Of a stretch of 64,000 nucleotides of DNA, positions 1 through 12,257 are shown piece by piece; position 1 is the first letter of the stretch; the number at the start of each line of letters is the position of its first letter. Location: assembly GCA_944472135.2 (NCBI GenBank), contig OX235265.1, positions 372,001 through 436,000 on the forward strand, given 5' to 3'. Origin of the DNA: Trichobilharzia regenti. Its lineage: Eukaryota > Platyhelminthes > Trematoda > Strigeidida > Schistosomatidae. Under the pieces are notes generated by a model, which saw nothing but the letters and a program-made list of their open reading frames with translations, was not told where the DNA came from and searched no databases. Both the position numbers and the translations under genes were made by a program.

Positions 1-601
1 GAACTGGAGGTAAGGTCGGTTGGCAGGACTTAGTGTACTAAATTATCATGACAGTCTTATATATAGTAAACATTTGACATTGCAAAGTAACGTGTCTACA
101 CATATTATAGGAAGATATTAACACAGAACCAACAAAATTTTAGCATTTGGTTAACAATACTGCAGTGTGTGTATATTGAAGAATGGTAGTTGGTCTACAG
201 GGAGCCGCAAAGTAAATCAAACCATATATAATAAGAGTATAGTCAATATTATAATTCTTATATCAAATAATGCACTGGGCTCAATAATTGAGTGTTATAA
301 TGGAAACAAGCGTGGTAAAGCAAGAGAACATGTGATGCATTAATATTTTAATCATTTTAAGTATTTTAATAACAATATAATTTAAGAATTTGAACATGCA
401 TGATTAATAAGTATCACTATATTAGTATATACATATGTAAAATTTGAAATGGTGTGGATGCTATTATAATTATTTCCAGTGTTACTTTTACCAACGCAAC
501 TTAGTGAAAATTATAGAGAATAGAAATCAGTAAATTAGTTAACGTTCGCTGCGTGAGTATTAGAGTCGAAATATACCAATGTGACTATATTGAAGACTGG
601 A
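1..601 (+). repeat. Left 601-bp terminal inverted repeat of element A
   Basis: Position i here pairs with position 10456-i on the opposite strand, without gaps, across all 601 bases. I compared the arms block by block and found two mismatches (near 524 and 590). The inner end covers the first codons of the element A reading frame, so the arm is the element's 5' leader. The window starts at the outermost paired base, so the arm may continue to the left. No promoter motif is obvious. The arm is AT-rich. Confidence 0.95.
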
Positions 602-3108
602 TTTTCACCAACGTCAGTCAATAGAAACACCTGGCATCATGCATATAGCACGCATGATATCAGATCAATTCCTTGCCGGCATATCGAACAGTCTGCAACT
701 AGGGCAAGGCATATTTCCCGGGATATAGCTGACACAGTGTCGACACCAAACGCGGATACTAATATCTCCAAAATATTAATATCTGATTATCACACAGGTG
801 TCTCTCACTGCATACCATATCCAAACGTAAGCCCATCTTTGACTACCACCTCAAAAATCTACCTGAAGTCTTCCTACGATCCAAAGATATTGGTAAATGG
901 GTCTGATAACATGTATATAGAGGATACTCACGGATTATTTTACCAAGATGTTGTCCGCTCACTGAAACCACATAGCCAGTGTTTATCTATTATCCTAGTA
1001 AATACGAGATCAGTTCTAAGCAAACACTTAGCACTAAGTACAATAGCTTCTATATGCAGACCGTCATTGATTATGATCACCGAAGCCTGGTGCACAAGTG
1101 AAATCTCCAATGACAGCCTAAGGATTGAGAAATACAACCTTTTTCGAGGGGACAGACGGACAGGTCGTGGGGGTGGAACACTAATTTACTGTAAACAATC
1201 CATGTGTGCAACCCAGTTTAGTAACCCAATTCTGTCACAACTCAATGACTCGATCTGGGTCGAAATAAAAGTTGTCAGAAGTAAACCTATACTTGTGGGT
1301 TGTGTGTACCGGCCCCCTTCATCTAGCAGGGAATATGATAATATGCTTAGCAATATCTTTAATGTTACAGCCAATCTTCTTTTCAGTTATAAAATTATCG
1401 GAGGCGATTTCAACTTGCCAGAAGTGTCATGGTCTTCACTCCGAGGACCTCAAAAGTATGATAGTCTCATGAATTCCATCGTCACAGGAGTGTGGACACA
1501 ACACATAAATTCACCCACTAGATCCGCAAATATCCTAGACCTTATTTTCACGAACAACATAACGCCATCTACAGTACATGTGGGACATGAATTTTCAGGT
1601 AGTGACCATAGAATAGTAGTTTGTTCCTTTGACATCTTTCCTGAAAGAAAACGCAGAGATGAAGTTGGCCAGATACCCATGAGATTGTACACACATGCTG
1701 ACTGGGACTTGTATCAGCACCTAATTAGATGTTCTAATTGGGACTCTTACTTTTCGAACCAGTCCTTAGATGCAATTCTTAACAACTTCTATCAGAATAT
1801 TAACTCAATTCACGACGTCATTGCACCCGAGAAGATTCTTAACTTCAGATTCCCCCAAAGTGATTATATTCCGACATCGTTTAGAAGAAGTCTACGAAAG
1901 CACTCAATAAAATACTACAGATATCATGACTTATCGTCATTAATTGCCATAACGTCCCTTCTCAATAGAATTGAAGAGTTGATAAATATAGGCCTCAGAA
2001 ACAAAGAAATGCAGGCTATTCATGCACCGCATAACTCAAGAGAAATAGCCAAACTTTTAAAAGTAGGTTGACGAACTCCAAAACACCCTATCCGAAAATA
2101 AGATACTTAGACGGCATTGCTTACGAAAATAATGAAGCGAAATGTGAACTGTTTAGCAAGCACTTTGCCAGATTATACACCCTAGAGAACGATGAAGTCG
2201 TGGATTTCCCACGTAAAACAGACGAATGTTTAAGTGACATAATTTTCACCACACATGAGATCGATAAAGCTGTCGCAAATCTTAAGCTTAGTAACACTAC
2301 TGGCCCAGACGGTATATCTTCCGTTCTGCTGAAAAACGGTGGTATTGACATGAGTTTACTCTTACTCAAGTTATACTCAATTTCATTGAGTGATGGGACA
2401 TACCCTAACTGCTGGAAGAAGTCTTATATTGTACCTATCCATAAATACGCGCCTATAGCTGATGTCAACAACTACCGCCCCATCAACATCACGTCTGTAG
2501 TTTCACGTGTAATGGAAAAGGTAGTTAAGACTCAAATCATTCAGTACTTGCTGTCAAATGACCTACTATCCCCATCCCAATACGGTTTCTTGAGTAGAAG
2601 GTCGTGCATAACTTGCCACCTAGATTATTTTGACTACATTACACAAAGCATTGATAATGGGCGTTCGGTAACAACATTGTTTCTCGACGTTAGCAAGGCC
2701 TTCGATAAAATCCCACATATCAGACTCCTGACAAAACTCCAATCCTACGGAATAACCGGAAAGCTTCTCAAATGGATAAGTTCTTTTCTCACAGAAAGAC
2801 AGCATTTAGTCAAAATCAACCACCAGTTGTCTTCATCAAAGCCGATAACCAGTGGTGTAATACAAGGTAGTGTTCTTGGCCCTATTCTGTTCCTCTTATT
2901 TACAAATGATATAGTCTCTGTAATCAAGTATGGCAAGCCATACCTTTTTGCAGATAATCTCAAGATAGTATATGATAATGGGTACGGTGATATGAGCGTC
3001 GAAAGCAAGATCCAACAAGACCTAAACGATCTAGGCGATTGGAGTGAAAAGTGGCAACTGACTTTCAACCCAGACAAGTGCGGTATAACCCACCTTGGAC
3101 GCTGGAAA
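581..3108 (+). pseudogene. Element A, 5' part: CR1/Jockey-type endonuclease-reverse transcriptase
   Basis: Non-LTR retrotransposon polyprotein. An apurinic-type endonuclease (EEP) domain lies at about 960-1650, with the motifs VNTRSV, MITEAW, GCVYRPPS, GGDFNLPE, ILDLIF and GSDHRI, so the catalytic residues look intact. The frame shifts at 2068-2071, where the next frame overlaps by four bases (ttga). The reverse transcriptase follows at about 2280-3000, with NNYRPINITSV, FLDVSKAFDK, SGVIQGSVLGP and the metal-binding box. That box reads FADN instead of FADD, so the last catalytic aspartate is lost. The frame opens at 557 with no ATG; 581 is GTG. There is no ORF1 upstream, only the inverted repeat. 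The gene is cut by element B at about 3110-3125 and resumes near 9186. It is a dead copy: frameshift, active-site change and insertion. Confidence 0.9.
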
Positions 3109-3269
3109 CCGATAATGTGCCCATATATGTATCGCTGTATCGCGGTACGTCCAACGTTTGCGTTACATTTTTACGTGATTCGTTACATAAAATTTATCTT
3201 GTTGTATTACTTGCACAAGTACTATACCACTTCCATACTTGTAACCACTAACTCTCATTTCTAATAGTT

Positions 3270-4826
3270 ATGGTTAATCAAAGTAAAAAGCAACGAACCC
3301 AATCCCCTGTAAAACTGGTGTCTAATTTAACGTCCTTGATTGCTACATCAAGCAACACACCCCCAACAAACGGCTATAGTGAGTCACATAACTCACGTGT
3401 ATGCCGTAAGCGTCGAGCTGAAACTGAGGATAAAACTGTACTGACAGCCAGTATTAGCACTACTCCTAAAAATTCGGTACCCTCTGCTCATACAGAACTC
3501 CTCCCTTCACCTTATGTGCTTATGGAGAAACTCCAGCCATCAAGCTCTTTTCAGTACTATCTTCAGAAATAGAACTTCTAAAGTTGTCTATAGGAGAACT
3601 TAAGGCTGAGTTAAGGGAAATAAAAAACAGTAAGTCAGTAAATGCTGGAAACATCGAAACCAATACCGAGATATCCAAATTATCAGATCAGATCAGCGAT
3701 ATCAGATCGCAGGTCTGTGAACTGACACCTCTAACTATCCTCATGAAAACGGTAAACCTTAACAAGCTTGACACAGAATCGGTAACTAAGGTAGATAACC
3801 TCATTAACTTTGTTACCACAGAAGTAACAAAACGACTCGACGCAAAACTGAGTGCTATTGTCTACAACGTTCCGGACAATGAGGCACTAAAAAAGGTACA
3901 GCGCATCTTACTTAGTGAAGCGAAAATGCCTAACTCCAAGACTAAGTGCTATAGGCTGAAGAAGAGTCAACATGAAAAGTGTTGTCCTATTCGTTTTCAG
4001 TTCGAAACACCGGCAGAGACCAGAAAATTCATTCACTCCCAACACACCCTATCGCAAGCCAGAAACTACAAACATATAAAGGTCGGGGTGGACAAAACAG
4101 TCATAGAAAGGCGCGCACACAACTATCTCACTAAGACTAATTGTGAAATAGGTAATAGGACATTGCAAGCAGCCATTATTCCCAACCCTGTGAAAGATAC
4201 AGTAGACCCCACCGCATCACCCCTCTCAAAACACACAGAAATATCCCATCAGAGTGCAACACCAGCCGAAAGGCCACTAGACTGTAACCAAATAAATAAC
4301 AAAACCATACCACCTATCACCGCAGAATCTAAAATGCCATTAAATAACCCCAGAAAAAAAGTCAAAACCCCCGAAATTCGACTTTGTCTTCTCCTAGCCA
4401 TAACTTCATTGCTAAAGGTAAGGAAAATATGCCCCTAAATCATACCAACAAAAACAGTGGCAGCTTAAATAAACCCACACTTCCCACGGTCAATAGTACT
4501 AGCACCCACAACGTGCTAAATCGCACCATGGCACACACTGATATCCAATGTCACAACAATGTCACCCTCAATAGTACAAGTGGTAATAGTCAGAACTCGG
4601 CTACCAACAACTCAGGGTCTTCAGAGTATGGCACACAAACAAATTTTGACCGGATATATGGTACAAGTCTGCTGGGAACTAACCCACAATGCAGTACACA
4701 TGAAACCCACACAAGGACACAACTAGCATCAAACAATAGGTGGAATAATAAGCCATGGTCATCAAAGGATCCAATCATTTTTTATCCCCCGCGTCCCTGT
4801 CAGCGTTGAAAAAACAGCTGGTAGGG
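3270..4826 (+). pseudogene. Element B ORF1 (coiled coil plus RRM-like domain)
   Basis: Gag-like ORF1 protein of the CR1-like element, expected to bind element RNA. The start at 3270 (atggttaatcaaag) gives a basic Ser/Thr-rich N terminus. A heptad-like helical stretch at about 3584-3740 (SIGELKAELREIKNS) suggests a coiled coil. An RRM-like fold follows at about 3840-4080, with strands around SAIVYNVPDN and CCPIRFQFETPAETRKFI. The C-terminal third is Asn/Thr/Ser-rich. The frame is broken near 3575 and again near 4400. Element C reads straight through the second point, so that break is a mutation in B. By comparison with C the tail of ORF1 overlaps the start of ORF2 by about 100 bases. Confidence 0.75.
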
Positions 4827-7800
4827 ATGTTAACACTCCTAAACCACTAGAGCTGGCTCCCTCCTTGCATGAAAACAGGAACGGTCTAGTGCACCCGTAT
4901 CCATTAGGCACACTTGACACCTGCACAAATATAGGTCAAATAAAGAACCCTACCCACTTCTGTAACCTAACTAAAAATAAAAATTCCTTGGTCTATAGCA
5001 AATCCAGTACTCCAACTCCTAATTCTTCACCGAAAACAGCACACACCAACTCGATAGACATAGGTGAGCATGATGCTGAAACTCCTCTTAACATAGGATC
5101 ATCATGTCAAGCAGAACTACTGGGTGCTGAACCATATTCGGGGCTGACTAACGAACTTAAATACTTCAAATGCTACTTCAACTCTCATCTTTACCTAATC
5201 CTCATAAATGCTAGATCTGTTCTAAATAAATTGCCGATGCTCAGAGCACTCACAGTAATATACAAACCCCCTGTAATTGTCATCACTGAATCTTGGTGTC
5301 ATTCGAACATCCTGGATGAAGAAATAAGCTTAGATAACTACACACACTTTCGGTGTGACAGGGAAGGTGGTAAGGGAGGGGGTTGTCTCATGTACTTTCT
5401 GAATGCACTTACTGTATCACAGCTAGAAAGTAGTACACTTAACATGCCTGAGACTCTATGGGTTAATGTACACTTAAATAACGTAACAGCATTAATTGGA
5501 TGCACCTACAGAGCACCTGGCACCTTTAGTAATTACGAGACCCAACTTATTAATACTCTGGAGCAATTATCCGACTTACAATACGACCATAAGATCCTAT
5601 GTGGGGACTTTAACTTACCTGAAATCAACTGGGATATACCCACAGGCCCAACTAAATTTGATAAGTTCTTAGGCACACTGGATATACTTGGCTGGAAACA
5701 AACTGTCACTACTCCCACAAGAGGTAACAACGTACTAGACTTAATCTTCTGCCACAATATAAGCCCCCTTTCAACGCTAGTAGGTTCTGAGTTTCCAGGG
5801 AGCGACCACAAAACAGTAATGTGTGCACTGCCAATTCCGCTGAGTAGCAATGCATCTCATACCTCCACTTCACAACAAGTAATATATAGGAACTATAGTA
5901 AGGCAAACTGGGCCTTGGTAGAATCAATGCTAAGATCCTCCGAATGGGATGAATACTTCACTACTGATGACCTCTCGAGAGCCCTAACCATCTTCTACCA
6001 TAACACTAACACATGCTTAGATGCTGTCATTCCACTCCAAACACTAAAGGTTTCCCCACACAGAAAGTCATTCATAAAACCAAAGGATCGTATGAAACTG
6101 AAGAAACTCTCAACAAGTTACTTCAAACACCACGACTTTGGCACTCTAGGTCTAATACTTAACACCCTTAGCTCCATCTCACAAGCTCGAGATTTCCGTA
6201 TGAGAAAGGAAGAACGCATCGCAGTAGCCAGTCCTGCTAGAGTGTATGCACTCACAGAAATCTTAAGGAAGCGAATGAATCGCAAAAATCACAGCATTTC
6301 TCTCCTCATAGACAAAGGTAGGCTATGCACTAACTCTGCAGACATATGTGAACTATTCAACAAAACGTTTGCAGGTAACTACATTAAGCCCTCAGTCCAG
6401 CTACTCGATATACACCCTATTAATAATATGGCACAAACACCATCTCCACTCACACCAAACCAAATTAGCACTGTTAAATTCACTTACGCTAATATTAACC
6501 AAACTATAAGAACCCTCAAAAGTTCAAAAGGTTTCGGTACCGACGGTATATCATCTTACTTCTATAAATATGGTGGCCCTGACATTCCTCTACTGCTGCT
6601 TAAAATATTCACAATGTCCCTAGAAACTCAAACTTACCCTGACATATGGAAGACTACATTCATTATGCCTAAACACAAATCTGGCTCGAAAACTGAAGTC
6701 AGTAACTACCGGCCAATCAATATCACACCTATAGCATCTAGAATCATGGAGAGACTAGTCAAAGATAACCTAATCAAACATATGCTTAGCTGCAATATTA
6801 TAAGTCCGAACCAACATGGATTCCTGAAATCCAGATCATGTTTAACATGTCACCTAGACTTCTTCAATTTTGTAACCAGCAGTCGTGACAGACGGCAACT
6901 AGTACTTGTCATCTACTTTGACATTTCTAAGGCATTTGACCGTGTTGACCATTACTGCTAACAAATAAGCTGAACTCCTTAGGAATACGTGACCCATTAT
7001 TAGGATGGCTTAAATCATTCCTTAACAATAGGTCCCAAATAGTTAAACTCGGGTCTGCAACCTCCAAACCTAGCCCTATCACTTCTGGTGTAGTACAAGG
7101 TAGTGTCATTGGACCCCTCCTATTTACGCTATACATCAATGACATATGCGCTTGCTTCACGCACGGGAAACCATTCATCTTTGCAGATGACCTAAAAGTA
7201 GCTTATACATTCCAAAGTGATGACTTAGGGAACTTCGAGAATGTAGTGCAGAAGGAATTAGATAAAATGACTGCTTGGTCGTCCCTATGGAATCTCCAAT
7301 TCAATCTGAACAAATGTGGCTGGATCTGCTTCGGCGCACCCTCAATTGACCTGAAATTAACGCTCCAATCTGCTAACCTAACAAGACTCCGAAGTGTCGT
7401 TGACCTAGGCCTTAGGTACTCTAGTGACTTGACATTCTCTGAGCAAGTAGCATCACAGACTAGAAAATCGAGGATGCTCTTAGGATGCATACTCAGGAAC
7501 TTTCACGACAATGAAGCCAAGCTAATTCTGTACAAAACATGTGTCAGACCACTACTAGAATACTGTCCATTTATTATAAGCAGCACTCGCACACGTGACA
7601 AGCTAAGGATGGAAAGTATCCAACGATATTTTACCTCAAAACTGCTTGGCTACGATTGTAAGAAAGACTACATCTCACGGTGCATGATCCTAAAACTTGA
7701 CCCACTTTGGACAAGGCGACTTATTATAAACCTAATATTCTTCTTTAAGGTCCTTCACAAAATATCATTCTCAGGTAACAGGGACATACAATTCGCACAG

Positions 7801-8049
7801 GAAGGTTCTTACGATCTGCGTAACCAAACTTCCACAGTGACAACTCATTCTTTTAGGTCAACACTCCGTGAAAACTTCTTCACAGTCATGTATTCTAAAA
7901 TATGGAATAGCCTGCCTATAGATATCAGAACTTGCTCTTCGGTTACAAGCTTCAAACGCTCTCTATACAGACTGTTTCACTCTACTGATTATATTAATAA
8001 ACTATTTACTCCTAGAACGAATCAATCACTAATCTACTACAGCACCTAA
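4755..8049 (+). pseudogene. Element B ORF2: endonuclease-reverse transcriptase, nearly intact
   Basis: The EEP endonuclease lies at about 5170-5840 (LINARSVLNKL, VITESWCHS, GCTYRAPG, CGDFNLPEINWD, VLDLIF, GSDHKT), and all usual catalytic positions are present. The reverse transcriptase lies at about 6500-7260: NYRPINITPIASRIMERL, YFDISKAFDRV, SGVVQGSVIGP, and an intact FADD box at about 7183-7194. The C-terminal region runs to 8049 (RPLLEYCPF and flanks). By comparison with element C the start is the ATG at 4755, but one base is missing just after it. A second single-base shift near 6954 gives a stop at 6959; the other frame is open from 6955 to 8049. So B is only about two single-base changes from an open ORF2. 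It is the best-preserved retrotransposon gene in the window. Confidence 0.85.
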
Positions 8050-9185
8050 AAGACGCACTTCAACACCCTTAGCAATCTAAAAACTATAAATAAACTAGCA
8101 GCATGGATGCATAAAGACAGTACGGAACATACAGGATTAGTTTACCCTTAGAAATAGGACGTGTCACTTTATTGTAACCTTCAAACGCTTGCTATATAAA
8201 CTGTTTTATTCCAATGACTACCCCTACCAGAAACCATTAATTACTTCTAAAACGCATCAGTCATTAGAACACTAAAACGCTCAGACTCATTAATACACAT
8301 TATGACACTAAATAAACTCTAAGACTTCGCATAAATAAAGTGAAAAGACAACTATAATTAAAAGTAATTTTTTACTTATATGTTATAAAATTGACATAAA
8401 CATTTACATATATACATTAATATCCTTTTAATGTTCACATACTTTCTCTTTCTGGTATTCTGCTGCTCTTATTCATCTTCTGGTCGAGGTCGAACAACCC
8501 TGCATCTAAACTGAAATGAGGATTAATTCCAAACCATCTATATCATAACCACTCAAATTCCATGAACGATCCAAATCTACCATTTGAAGACGCTGGCGAA
8601 CATGCTGTAAATGAGTATTCATGATCTGAAATGAAGAAGCAACTGGTTTTCAACATTTTTCTGAACTTACGAATACAGTCCGCCATGCAGACACAAATGG
8701 AGCAAATGGAGAATTCTGGAATCGACCTCGACACCATTTGATGCAGTAAAACAACTTAATATGACCTTATCTAGTTTTCGTATCCACGGTCAAATTTCTT
8801 TCCTGTTATAAAACTAAAATAAGACTGCTGAAAAAGTGGAATAAATATATCACTGATCTCAACATAATACATCAATAAACTTCAAACCAAGGGTGTTGCT
8901 CACAACAAAGTTATATAAGAGAATTGACTTCAAGCTTTTTTTCCCAGATATCCGTATTACATTCATCTGATGTCTGGTTTTTTTTAATGCGAAGACAATA
9001 TTTCTATATCTCTTTATGTGCTACACAGACTTTATAGCAGACTGTTCCGACTGACTCTCATGTCAGAGAGAACAACCAAACTGTAAATTCATCATACATC
9101 AAATTATGTGTAATTTATATAATAACTTATCCATGCCTGTACAATTGGTATGTTCCTGCATAAACAGGAAGAAATATATATTATT
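8050..9185. other. Element B 3' region and unassigned DNA
   Basis: No gene. Bases 8165-8280 encode a diverged second copy of the ORF2 C terminus (SFKRLLYKLF, compare SFKRSLYRLF near 7950). This is either a tail duplication or the end of an older related element. The rest, up to the point where element A resumes, is AT-rich with no motif I recognise. Confidence 0.5.
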
Positions 9186-9847
9186 ACGGTAAGCTCCTCT
9201 CAAAACTGAACACAGTCAGAGATCTTGGGATAACATACTCAGATTTATCATTTTCCGATCATGCAAACAAGGTTGTATCTGACTGTGAACAAATTACTGG
9301 CTTTGTACTGCGTAACTTCTACAGACCAAGAAGCAAGGTTAGCTATATATAGGACACGTATCCGTCCCAAACTTGAATATTGTGCTCTCCTATTTAGTAA
9401 CCTCAGGTCTGTAGACAGAAAAAAATCGAAAGTGTCCAGAGATTCCTCACGAAACGCATAATAGGGTTCGACAAACAAGTGGAATATGTTGACAGGTGTG
9501 TACGTCTGAAATTAGAGCCTCTGTGGTTAAGGAGAGTGAAGTGCAACCTATTTCTACTCTTCAAAGTCATTAGGAAACACTGCTACAGTAACTCATCCAT
9601 AACGTGGGAAAATATTAAATCACATCAGCTGCGAAATCACGACTACCTTGTCAAGGTGGCTACCAAAAGAAAATCCATTAGGGCAAACTTTTTCACCATA
9701 AAATATTGCGCTCTTTGGAACCAACTACCACCTGAAATAAGATGTTGTGAAAACCCTGATGGGATCAAACGGAGCCTAGAAAGACACTTTAACATGTCCA
9801 CTCTAGCTCGTCTAAAAGACCACAACTGTTGGAAGAACGTGAATTGA
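9186..9847 (+). pseudogene. Element A, 3' part: C-terminal region of the reverse transcriptase protein
   Basis: It continues element A after the element B insertion. The motifs VRDLGITYSD, RTRIRPKLEYCALLFSN, YVDRCVRLKLEPLWLRR and NQLPPEIRCC match the C terminus of element B ORF2 (about 7380-7990) in order. At least two frameshifts occur, near 9330 and 9430. The stop codon at 9845-9847 lies only 7 bases from the inner edge of the right inverted repeat, so element A has essentially no separate 3' UTR. Confidence 0.85.
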
Positions 9848-9854
9848 AAGCCAC

Positions 9855-10455
9855 TCCAGTCTTCAGTATAGTCACATTGGTATATTTCGACTCTAATACT
9901 CACGCAGCGAACGTTAACTAATTTACTGGTTTCTATTCTCTATAATTTTCACTAAGTTGCGTTGGTAAAAGTAACACTGGAAATAATTATAATAGCATCC
10001 ACACCATTTCAAATTTTACATATGTATATACTAATATAGTGATACTTATTAATCATGCATGTTCAAATTCTTAAATTATATTGTTATTAAAATACTTAAA
10101 ATGATTAAAATATTAATGCATCACATGTTCTCTTGCTTTACCACGCTTGTTTCCATTATAACACTCAATTATTGAGCCCAGTGCATTATTTGATATAAGA
10201 ATTATAATATTGACTATACTCTTATTATATATGGTTTGATTTACTTTGCGGCTCCCTGTAGACCAACTACCATTCTTCAATATACACACACTGCAGTATT
10301 GTTAACCAAATGCTAAAATTTTGTTGGTTCTGTGTTAATATCTTCCTATAATATGTGTAGACACGTTACTTTGCAATGTCAAATGTTTACTATATATAAG
10401 ACTGTCATGATAATTTAGTACACTAAGTCCTGCCAACCGACCTTACCTCCAGTTC
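9855..10455 (-). repeat. Right 601-bp terminal inverted repeat of element A
   Basis: Reverse complement of 1-601, ungapped, two mismatches seen. It is an inverted copy of the 5' leader and first codons of element A, placed immediately after the stop codon. No ordinary non-LTR 3' tail (poly(A) or short tandem repeat) lies between them. Confidence 0.95.
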
Positions 10456-11770
10456 ATACTACCTAAATTGAACCCTAACTATAGTGTTCTGCTGAATCTC
10501 GCTCCACTATTCACAATACCTATTCGTTTTACTCTTTAAGTTTTCAACTTTTTATTAAGTAATCTGTTCATTAGGACGCATGCACACATATATAATATGT
10601 TCATAAAGATGTACGTGGAGACCTATTGGAAGCACTCATTAAGAAAGCTAGGGAGATGGAATATGGGGTACGAACATGTCTGGTACCAAGCAATATATTT
10701 CCAGTAGCCATAATAGTCATAGTCTCAGAGCCTAACATCAAAAAAGGAGGGAGGGTGGCGCTAGCTGATCAGTAGACATGGTGGTGGTCACTAAGGTGAA
10801 TCGCCCCATTCTGCAGGAACAGCAATATGCAATTTGAAGGTTGGAGATTTTTCTGAGGGCTTAGATCTTTATCTTGAAAAAGATAATAATGAACGCCTAG
10901 ACAGATCATGCTTCCACCTTTAAACACATGCGATTCTCTCAGCCTATTGTTGAGATGCGACCACGTGGGCTCTGCACAGATTTATGGGGCATCTTATAAA
11001 TTAACTTGCTATCCATCGTCAGATCTTTAAATACCACTTCAAAATATCTTGTCTCACTTATTTTCTAATAACGTCTTTACTTGATCCTCATTATATTCCA
11101 TTAAACCTAACATTTTATGGCACTTTATGAATTTGATTCGACTTGTTATATTCCTATTCTCTGTAGGGTACGGCTGTGCACCAAATAGATTGAAAGGCAT
11201 GAAATAAAAACAACTGGCTTGAAAATAATTGTATTAAAGCCAAAAGTGGACATCATGATAGTACGAAGAATATTGGTATCATTATACATTGCAAATGAAC
11301 GTTGTTGGCCTAAGGATTAATTACTTCCCCATTCTGTTTTCTATATAAATGTATTTATTGATGATATATTGCACTTGCCTAATTTATTACGCTTTAATGA
11401 TTCACGTTAGCACTTTGACTTTTCTAAAACAGCTTCCAATCCTTGTAAACCTTGTACTTACCTCAATATTGGTTGGTTATCGTATGCCTACGACCGCGGG
11501 ACGAAAACGAAACGAAGTCGATTTTCCCGCTCAACCTGGAGGGCAACTGTACAATTGAATAACTATACGGCCTGGTTCAGACAATGAGTGTAATTATATA
11601 TATATATATATCAAATATTTAACTGTTGAAACATTATTAACTTGTAGACAATTTAAGATTTGTCATTACTTCATACTTGATCGTGCCTGTGAAAATGGCA
11701 CACATTTTCATGTAAATTTATATTTTTTTATGAAAATAAATTATTATTATTATTATAATATTATTATTAT
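10456..11770. other. Flank without recognisable gene
   Basis: AT-rich DNA. A (TA)n tract lies at about 11595-11611 and an (ATT)n-like tract at 11736-11770, where it abuts the truncated end of element C. A 69-codon frame at 11349-11558 shows nothing recognisable. Confidence 0.6.
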
Positions 11771-11904
11771 TGTGGTCGCTCCCTGGAAACGCAGAACCTA
11801 CTAGCGTTGAATGGGGCTTGTATTGTTGCATAAGATTAGGTTTAGTACTTTGTTACCTCTTGTGGGTGTAGTGACAGTTTGTTTCCAGCCAAGTATATCC
11901 AGTG

Positions 11905-12257
11905 TCAATGTAGTTGAAGATTGAACGATCAATTCATGGTTGTTTGCTCAAACCCAACTTCCCCAATTTTCGCAGAGGCATCAATACACCAGTCATCGTT
12001 TAATCGGTCGCTGTTCAGAGACAAGTCAGTAGAAAACCGTCAGAGGTAATTTTGTGATTTATTATTGTAATATTTGTTCACAGACCTTAATATAACATTG
12101 TTTATGGGTTGGTGTTACAATAAGGAATCCTCGAGTCAACAATTGGTATTTTGGTTTTTGCGTCCGTTATTACCAAGCGTTTCTGTGAAACTTCAAGGAA
12201 CAGCGTGACCCCGAGCGTAGCAAGGGCTGGACATTAACGGTTTACGAGACGGGGCTG
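11905..12257. mobile_element. Unidentified 353-bp insertion with 10-bp target duplication
   Basis: It splits the endonuclease of element C. The decamer atatccagtg occurs on both sides (11895-11904 and 12258-12267), while element B has it once (cactggatat, near 5681), which shows a target-site duplication. The insert has no open frame, no terminal inverted repeat and no tRNA-like boxes that I can see. It could be a solo LTR-like or short non-autonomous element. Confidence 0.75.

Larger units (their letters stand above)
3120..9185 (+). mobile_element. Element B: CR1-like non-LTR retrotransposon nested in element A
   Basis: It interrupts the element A polyprotein between its LGRWKP and VRDLG segments. 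The homologous B protein is continuous across that point, which shows B is the insert. The 5' end near 3120-3130 is supported by element C, whose 5' end aligns at the same place (about 15013, minus strand). The order is 5' leader, ORF1 (3270-4826) and ORF2 (4755-8049). After 8049 there are about 1.1 kb without a gene, part of which may be 3' UTR or other inserted DNA. No clean target duplication was found; both junctions are rich in 'atatat'. Confidence 0.8.

Noticed and set aside
1..601. LTR interpretation of the 601-bp arms
   Set aside because: The arms are inverted, not direct, and the enclosed gene has an EEP endonuclease and no integrase, protease or RNase H.
2068..2071. Programmed -1 frameshift joining the two frames of element A
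   Set aside because: The four-base overlap is suggestive, but related element B is continuous there and no clear slippery heptamer or stem-loop was found. A mutation is simpler.
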